NCBI GenBank assembly: GCA_013368315.1
Contig: JAACJM010000045.1
Span: 310,001-374,000 of the forward strand
Direction of reading: 5' to 3'
From: Tetrapyrgos nigripes
Taxonomy: Eukaryota > Basidiomycota > Agaricomycetes > Agaricales > Campanellaceae
Length of the DNA: 64,000 bases
The notes beneath the pieces were generated by a model that worked only from the letters and a program-made list of their open reading frames with translations, was not told where the DNA came from and did not search any database. The translations under genes were made by a program, and so were the position numbers. Positions 57,087 through 64,000 of the stretch are shown in pieces; positions within the stretch are counted from its first letter, which is position 1, and each line of letters opens with the position of its first letter.

Positions 57087-60000
57087 TTAGTGAACAATCA
57101 TTCCAGCCGTAGCCTGTTGACCAGCTCGGATCGCAAAGAGAGTTAGGATGAGGGAACCGCCAACGAGACCACTAGAAGTGAACAAAGCAGCCTATGTTGT
57201 CGACGTGCGACGTTAGCTCTTACTCTAATGGCACGACGAGTATAGCAGTATGCCTCACCTGATATCCCTTCATAATCGACGATGGATCCTCAGGATTAGG
57301 TGTACGTTTCAATACGGTCTCGTTAACTAACGACGTGATGGCCAATCCGAAACCAGAGCCTATCTGGAAAGCAGTGTTTATCTGTGAAGAGAAAGACAAG
57401 ACAAGACAAGGTGAGTTTAGAATGAGATGAAGCAGAAAGAACAGATAAGAGCCGGCTCACCAAACCACCAGCCAACGATTTAGCAGCGGGTGGGACTGCC
57501 GAAACGAGAGCGATTGAGGCTACGTTGTAGCTAATTGACACTCCGATGACCGTAATACAAGTTGTTGGGAAGACCAGTCTGGGTCCCGAACGAGCATAAT
57601 GCACGTCAGTGAAGGCGAACGTGCCCACAGCCACACAGCCAACTAAAACTCACGGGAAGAAATTACCTCCAGCTTTAACAAAAGCAGCTGGAAGCGTTCC
57701 AACGGCAGCAACGAAAAAGCCTATGATGAGTAGTAGCTTCAACTCAAACTGTTCTACCGCATGGCCCATGTAGATGGAAACTATGAAGCCAATGGCACCC
57801 ATAGGCTAAATAGCACACAGGTAAGTTAGGGACGCCGCTTCTAACACTAGGAGAATACTCACAATCATGTATAACCCGGTAGTCAACGGACTCAAGAAGA
57901 GAACCTCTTGAGATATGAGCGTGAGGTAATACACCACCGAAGCCCACCTATTGGGGTCGTGATGAGCAAAAGAAGAAAGATTGTTGGAAGAAAGGACAGC
58001 AAACAGGGCGAGTAGCAGAGTGTATGTAGATAAACAAACAAGACTCACCAGCAGTAGAGCAAGAACCCGGAGCACCAAATGCCTGCGAATGAGGGTAACT
58101 GATAGAAGAACCGTTAGAATGGCTGAAATGGAAAGGTAATAGGCTGATTACAAACCTTCCAAAGGTAGGTTGGCTAAATTTTCCAGTAGAAAACGGGTGA
58201 GAACACTGCGTGGAGAAGGTGGGTCGGTAAAGGCTCACCATGATTGGATTTGGGACCTGTATGAAATGTTTAGGACTTGGATATCGAAGAAAGGAAAGAC
58301 ACTACACTATACCTTGCGTTCGGCATAGGTGAACCCCAGCAGGATGAGCGCACTGAATGTTAATGCAGTCAGTATCATCTTTGTTCTGCAGGGGAAGACC
58401 ACTCACGAGAGTATAAGAGTAACAATAATCACAGGTTTATTCCACCCCGAGACCTCAGATTGCGATAGAGCAAAGGTCATTAAAACCATACCACTAGAAT
58501 CAAGGAATGAAAACCCTCAGTCTCAAGCCGCAAAGATGAAACAAACAGAATACGTAACACGCACCTAGTCCCAAGTGCAGCACCAGGGAAATCGAGAGAA
58601 GGTTTCCGACCTGTATGTCTATTTTCTTTAGGGAAAGAAAGCCAACCCAAGATGGAGAGGAGAAGTATAATCGGCGCGTTGATATAGAAGATATATCTCC
58701 ATCCAAGTGTTCCGCTGAGGATGCCTGTAGATTGGGACAAAAAAGGAACATCTGTCAGTTAAACCATACCACCACCACGCAAGTTTTCTAATCCACTCAC
58801 CTCCCAAAATCAAACCAACCACAAACCCTACAGCCCCCGCCGCTCCAAACATACTCAGCGCTCTATGTCTCTCATTCCCCACGAAAAAGTTCGACAAGAC
58901 GCCAATCGCACTAGGTACACTAGCCGCTGCACCTAATCCTTGTAACGCTCGGAAAATGATGCACTGGACACCAGAACGAGAAACTCCGCAGGCAATAGAG
59001 AAGACGGTCATCCAGAGCATACCGAGGCTAAAGACATAACGGCGTCCGAATCGGTCGGAGAGGACACCGGCGAGGAGGAGGAAGCCTCCGAAGGTGAGGG
59101 TGTAGGCGGAGACGAGCCAGGATTGGGAGCCTGGGGTTGGGGTTGAAATTGGGGTTTAGGGACATGGATGATACGCGTGATTAGGATAATGGTGTAGATC
59201 CGAGTAGCAGGAATTAGAAGAGATATGGAAGTCGGCGTCCCAGATTTTTGGGGTAAGATAAGGTGCAGAGTCATGTGGGGACGCGATTCATAGCAAAAAA
59301 TTGGACGGAATGTTTGTACGCCACGGTGAATTGAGAGTGTTGTTTTACGTCCAACACGCATTGCAGCATGTGAAGCCATGTACAGATAAAGATAATTAGG
59401 CGGAATAAAGGAGATCCGAAAAAGAGAACGTAAAAATATTGGTCAGCAAGGTGTTCAAAGGTGAAACCTCGGTGCTTACCCTCAACGAGGTCAAACTCCT
59501 CTGCAATTCGGGGGACGGCAATGTTAATCGAAGTCATCCAAATATTATCACACAGCTGAGCGAAACACGCTGTCGCCTATCGGAAGGAACACGAGTGAGT
59601 GAGTAGTAAGGATCAAAAGGCACGCGTTTTCTGTGTCTAAAGGTGAATAGAGAAGAACACCCACCAGAATAGTGGCACCACGCCAACTAGCAATTTTCCC
59701 AGTCGCTCTCGGGTCCTCTGTTCCGGCTTCTTGAATTTCGAAAGTACTAGCGTCGAGTTCCCCAGCCGGAGTTGGAGGAACGGTGTCTACTTCCCTGATC
59801 GTGTCGTTTCTGATATCGGCGAGACCAATGGAAGCGTCTGGCAGCGTGATACTATGACTATGAGCAGGAGGTAAAGTACCTCCCCGTTCTTCCGCGATGA
59901 TTTGAGCCGTACGAGATAGACGGCGGACAGGTAATCCAACGTCACTTTTGAGTAAGAATGCGGGGAGAGAAGAGGATGATGCTGAGGGTGCAGTCGGTTC

Positions 60001-60495
60001 TTGCTTGCTATCAGCGGCGGCGAAATTGATAGAACTGGTGCTACCCAATTGCCTGTTAGACGTGAATGTCGGGGCTGGGGCCTTTTGTCTCAACGTTGAA
60101 GCTTCCAAACTTGTTGTGGATGACCCAGCTCCTGGTTGAGGTGTACCACTGCTGCGACGATACAGTTCAGCACCACGAGCAGCCTGGGATTCGCGTCGAG
60201 ATGCACGGCGTTCGCGAGTAGACAGAATTCCAGCTGTTTCGATGGGTTCTGTGTTTTGAGATTGACGACGAGAAAAACGACGGATAGCAGAGGTGTGAAC
60301 GGAGATCTCGTCATCCGACTCGTCGTCTAGAGCTGATTCGTCGAAATGACTCGATAAACGGTGACCGTCAGCTTGGTGTTGAGCGATGATAACTTCTGGG
60401 ACAGGGTTTGGTGCACCAGACCTAGAAGAAGACGAGGATGATCAGCCTTTGACGGGTAAAAAGGAAACGGAGTGTTCTGCTCTGGAGACTGACAT
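57087..60495 (-). CDS. MFS transporter, DHA2 (14-helix drug:H+ antiporter) type
   Basis: Plasma-membrane exporter of the DHA2 group. The cytoplasmic N-terminus is long (about 250 residues), Ser/Arg/Pro rich (RRFSRRQSQ, RRASRRESQ, AGSSTTSLEAS), perhaps phosphorylated. The membrane part shows TACFAQLCDNIWMTSINIAV, PRIAEEFDLVEG, SWLVSAYTLTFGGFLLLAGV, SDRFGRRYVFSLGM (motif A), FRALQGLGAAASVPSAIGVL, GAAGAVGFVVGLILGG (motif C), LGWRYIFYINAP, FWCWW-type helix WCSGFLLYCWWASVVYYLT, SYNVASIALVSAVPPAAKSL, AGGLINTAFQIGSGFGLAIT, ending TAGMIVH. The intron near 59134-59483 is unusually long (about 350 nt). The start codon may be split: AT at 60495-60494, intron 60493-60422, G at 60421. Convergent with the P450, 283 bp apart. 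Confidence 0.85.
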
Positions 60496-60988
60496 TTTGG
60501 GTTACGATCGAGACAGAAGGAAGAGGCTGGAAGAGGTGACTCTTATTTTGAACTAAGGAAAAACGTCAGGCTTTAAAGACCCGGATTTCCGACGGCAATG
60601 CGACATGTATACATCATATTTTGAAATGGACCTGGCGATAAATCCTGATAAAGATGGGTAAAGGGTTTATTAGCGCGAGGTTAGTACTTACTCCTGACAG
60701 CTTCAACTTTTCTGCTCACCGAGTCAACGATGATATCATCACGAAGGTTCCAGACAGTAGATATCTCTACTTACCGCTATCTCTGGCTGCCTAATTCACG
60801 ATTTCTGGTCTGGTTCTACAGTGATGGCGATGAGAGAAAGACGGATTACCGGAGCGATATGCGTCAGTGGAGGCTGTAGCCAAACAGACGCAAAGCAAGT
60901 CTATCCGACGAAGTTCTCTCGAACCACCTCGAGGCCGATCCAGTCATTTACTTACCTTGTCTCACCTCATATCACATCTTATCAAACC
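60496..60988. promoter_or_regulatory. Divergent intergenic region
   Basis: About 490 bp between two divergent genes (DHA2 exporter and Pro-rich protein). No coding signal; presumably both promoters. Confidence 0.4.
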
Positions 60989-62161
60989 ATGTCTTCCAAC
61001 TCCAGAAACCCTGTGCCCCCAGGATACAATGGTGCACCTCCAAAGTAAGGATTTTATTGTCTTTGTCTTTTAAGTGTTTGTAAGTGCTCATTTGCAATTT
61101 AGGTATCTTAATGACTTTACAAAGACTCTTGCATCAGAAGTTCGTGTTCTGCTCGATGAAGTAGGCAAGCTTCGAGAGGAACGCCAACAGTTGCAGTTGT
61201 ATGTTATAGGTGTCAAAGGCTACCACAATATTCTGACCCTCTATACTTTCAGCGAAATAGCTGAACTCATGGCTGTCAAATCTAAACATGGAGGAGGTTT
61301 CCCTGCTCAATGGCCCAAGGTGTGTCCATTTGCTAGTCTGATCGTTCAACTATCTAACCGTTGTCATGTCTCTTCTCTTCTCTTTCTTCCGCCTTTCCTG
61401 GACTTCACAGGACGCTCCTCCAGCCCTAGAAGCACCTCCGCTTCCAGACGCACCTGCCGAACCCCCAGCACCAGCAAGACCAGCATGGCGTGTCGTCCAC
61501 AAACGAGAGAAAAAGGAAAGACCGCCTAAAAATCGCCAAGGTGCCATCTCACCTCCACCCATGTCACCTTCACCTGCTCTTATGGAACCCGCTCGACCAA
61601 ATCTTCCTGCTTGGGCGCAATGGAGACGTATGTGCTATTTGCTTTGTATTTTGCGGCTACTTGCTATCTGCTATTCCCTGCCCTATCCCATCACGATTCT
61701 CCATCTCGTTACGTCTTCCTCGACGAATTCGAAAATAACCTGCTGACTTGTCCTTCCTTTCTCCACAGCGAACCCAATGCACTCTCCTGTCCTCCCTATC
61801 GCATCACCCTCACCTGGACCTCCTCCAACTGTCGAATCAAGGAGGGGCATTTTCGGTGAGTTACTGACAGGCTGCTTTCTTGATGTTTTTTCTACTCTCG
61901 CTCCGTGCTAGTCTTCGATTCTCAACAAAGACCTGTGGCCTCGGCTGTTCTAGTCTACTGCTTTTTACATAACCCTACCTCTACGCGTTCCCAGCCTATC
62001 TTCTTTCATTTCCTTCCATCGCTAAGGTCTTCGGGCCTTTCGTTTTTTTAGCTTTTGTTCATTCGCTTGATCTATCGATTTACCTGCTCTTCTCTAATCC
62101 TGAATTCGATATTCTTACTGACGCTTTTTCTCCAGGTCCACCAACACCACCTCCCAAGTAA
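60989..62161 (+). CDS. Conserved fungal coiled-coil, proline-rich protein of unknown function
   Basis: Six exons join in frame to about 200 residues. Start MSSNSRNPVPPGYNGAPPK; then a helical segment YLNDFTKTLASEVRVLLDEV, GKLREERQQLQFEIAELMAV and KSKHGGGFPAQWPK (residues about 20-72), likely a coiled coil. Next is a Pro/Ala-rich linker (APPALEAPPLPDAPAEPPAP), ARPAWRVVHKREKKERPPK (basic), NLPAWAQWR, SPVLPIASPSPGPPPTVESR, and a last tiny exon PPTPPPK. The LREER-LQ-IAEL--KSK block is, from memory, conserved among basidiomycetes. No catalytic motif. Splice sites used: GTATGT at 61199 for the second intron and CCAG before the last exon at about 62135. The introns before the last two exons are long (about 130 and 275 nt). 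Confidence 0.6.
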
Positions 62162-64000
62162 TGGGTTCTTCATCCTTTCGGTGGAGACGCTGCGCTTCCT
62201 TGTTTGATGACTTCTTGATTTGTTATTCTTATTCGTGAGGGTGTTCTGTGTCCTTCAACTTGGAGCGGGTAATGGAAATGGAACTTTGGTCGGAGTGCGC
62301 AGTCTACATCTAAATTTTGGAGGAGTTGGAGTTGGACGGTGTATCGGAGCGGAGCTGGTTGACGGAAGGAGGTAGGATTTTGTTTGGTATATCATCGTGT
62401 GGATTTATGTAGTCACCCTCAACTCAACTCACTCAGCTCATCCCGTCCTTGCATTGCATATTCGTATTCGTATTCATATCTCAGTCTGTACTATAGATCT
62501 ACTAAGACGTTGACTCGCTACGTAGCCGTCTGCTCTACCTTTTTTTATTCTTTCTTGTGTTTGACAAAGCCTCTACCTTTTTTGGTTTCCTCAAGGTCTA
62601 CTACTACATACTCTCTGCATTACGCGTACGGGTTAAATTGCATAGTGCTGATTCACCACCAAGTCATGATGCATGATCATTGACAAGTGCGAATTTGCCA
62701 AGGTCTTTGCCAGGTCTTTGCAGGCCTTGGGCTTGAAGTTGCTAGTCTAGATCGACAGTATGCACGTTCGTCTGATAGTAACATTAGAGTGACACTGAAT
62801 CACGTTTTGTGACTTATGCGTGATGACCGGCCCTAAAGTTGGGCATTTAAAATTTTCATCCACCACCCACGTTGCAATTGGTGTTTTTGTTTTTTGCAAC
62901 GATATCGATCTTGTTCTTTTTCCAAAACGCAAATGCCATTGTCCATGCCCTTCATACGTCGACTCATTTGATCATCAAGACTCAGCATCACCTTGGTCTC
63001 GAGATTGCAAAGCACTGTACGCCACATAGTGTTCAGGCTGTTCTTTATCCAAGTCGACCCCGGCCCAACTGTACCACTACCACTCCCCGCCATCCGTTAA
63101 CCCAGCCAACCCCAACCCCAATCCCCTCTTATTCACTCCCTGGCTGACCATTTTTCCATCTGTCGGGGAGTTGCTAATGGAGGGGAAGATCGACAGTGCT
63201 TAGTCCTGAACTGGCATTTATTTCGGTGGTCTTCATAGATTTATTCTTGGTTGAAGGTCTCCTTACGAGGTGCCTGACATATATTTATTATGCGTATACT
63301 TATGGTGCTGGCGTTGTGTAGAGTACGTACATGTACTCATGCCAAGGAAGAGGCTAATGTCAATGGAATTTTCAATCAAGCTGAATGACCTCTATGGACT
63401 TGCCGTGGGCCGAGCGAAGATATGGTGTAACTCGTCGAAAAACTGAGAGGATCGCAGTCGATGTTTCTACTCAAACAAGCAATCTTGTTCGTAAAATCCA
63501 AATCTACAGAATGTACATCCAAATCCCAGTCTATGATGTAGTTTTCTCTATATGTTCTAAAACGAAGCCAACCCCAATTGTAAGGACAGAAGTAGAGAAA
63601 GAGAGAGTAGAGAAGAAACTGTAACCCGATCACATATGAATGACCGTTAAGTTAGAAACGTAGGAGTCAAAAAGCCAGTGCTACAGAACGTTGAAAAGTG
63701 GAGAACCCAAGAGAGCGACGAAGAAGGCAAATACATATGTACAGCTGAAAGAGACGAGAAACGAAGAATCATAAGAATACCCAAATAAAATTCAAGTATG
63801 CACAAGAATGAGAAAGGCATAGGAGAGATCCAACCCAAATACCCGAATAAAAGTTATGTAGAAGAATGAGAAAGAAGAGAAGGATAGAGTCCATGTGCCA
63901 ATCAAACCGGTAACCAGAGATAACTTATGAGCAGATGTTGTACATTGTACACATTTCTAAAATCCAATCCGAATCTACTGAAGCTCAGGAGGAAGAGCCT
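62162..64000. other. Right end without recognised genes
   Basis: About 1.8 kb. The first part is the 3' region of the Pro-rich gene, T/C-rich. No conserved protein motif on either strand. A 62-bp direct duplication lies at 63779-63902. Confidence 0.4.
63779..63902. repeat. 62-bp tandem duplication
   Basis: ACCC(A/G)AATAAAA...GAATGAGAAAG...AGAG recurs with an exact 62-bp shift (from 63779 and from 63841). Two copies, moderately diverged. Confidence 0.65.

Noticed and set aside
59130..59165. GGGGTTGGGGTTGAAATTGGGGTTTAGGG-like run resembling telomere repeat
   Set aside because: It is the reverse of a C-rich polypyrimidine tract before a 3' splice site in the DHA2 transporter gene; only one TTTAGGG and no array.
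1..64000. tRNA, rRNA, CRISPR, riboswitch or bacterial operon
   Set aside because: No T-loop/anticodon arm combination, rRNA core or regularly spaced short direct repeats were seen; splice-rich genes indicate a fungus.

Overview
The window looks like nuclear DNA of a mushroom-forming basidiomycete (Agaricomycetes). Genes are split by many 45-75 nt introns with GT...AG ends and CTAAC-type branch points. A Kyakuja-Dileera-Zisupton (KDZ) transposase, F-box/LRR proteins, fungal P450s and MFS carriers are all present. No tRNA, rRNA, CRISPR array or bacterial-style operon was seen. All calls come from reading the sequence; no database search was run.

Left part (1-22 kb) is mobile and decaying. It holds a CxC2-type KDZ transposase running off the left edge, a small basic protein gene, a gene with an RNase H1 N-terminal (viroplasmin-like) domain, and a large multi-exon gene of unknown function. 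A 166-194 bp tandem repeat built on a palindromic ATGCAT core follows. Next is a pogo-type DDE transposase with a C-terminal chromodomain and one in-frame stop. Then come fragments of two P450 genes and of a Baeyer-Villiger-type flavin monooxygenase. Two non-autonomous hAT-like elements with readable 8-bp target duplications lie here (15947-16724 and 19473-20279). The first sits inside a P450 intron and carries a nested 131-bp foldback element.

Middle part (22-37 kb): a quinate-permease-like MFS transporter (minus) and a Gfo/Idh/MocA oxidoreductase (plus) are divergently arranged, suggesting a two-gene catabolic unit. A monocarboxylate-type MFS carrier, a broken F-box/LRR gene and an intact F-box/LRR gene follow. 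From 33.7 to 43.9 kb there is almost no coding signal apart from the intact F-box gene. The sequence is filled by a dispersed GC-rich repeat (at least five copies, both orientations) and a degenerate tandem array at 41.1-43.6 kb.

Right part (44-62 kb) is ordinary gene-dense DNA. It has a 4'-phosphopantetheinyl-transferase-like gene whose usual metal-binding aspartate is missing, a mitochondrial three-RRM protein, a small zinc-finger protein, a kinesin-14 motor, an F-box protein, an apparently intact microsomal P450 (one likely GC-AG intron), a 14-helix DHA2-type MFS exporter whose start codon may be split by an intron, and a proline-rich coiled-coil protein. The last 1.8 kb holds no recognisable gene.

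Working picture: a conserved housekeeping block at the right adjoins an unstable accessory block where oxidative genes have been broken up by transposons. A second copy of the foldback element family sits at 53.3 kb.
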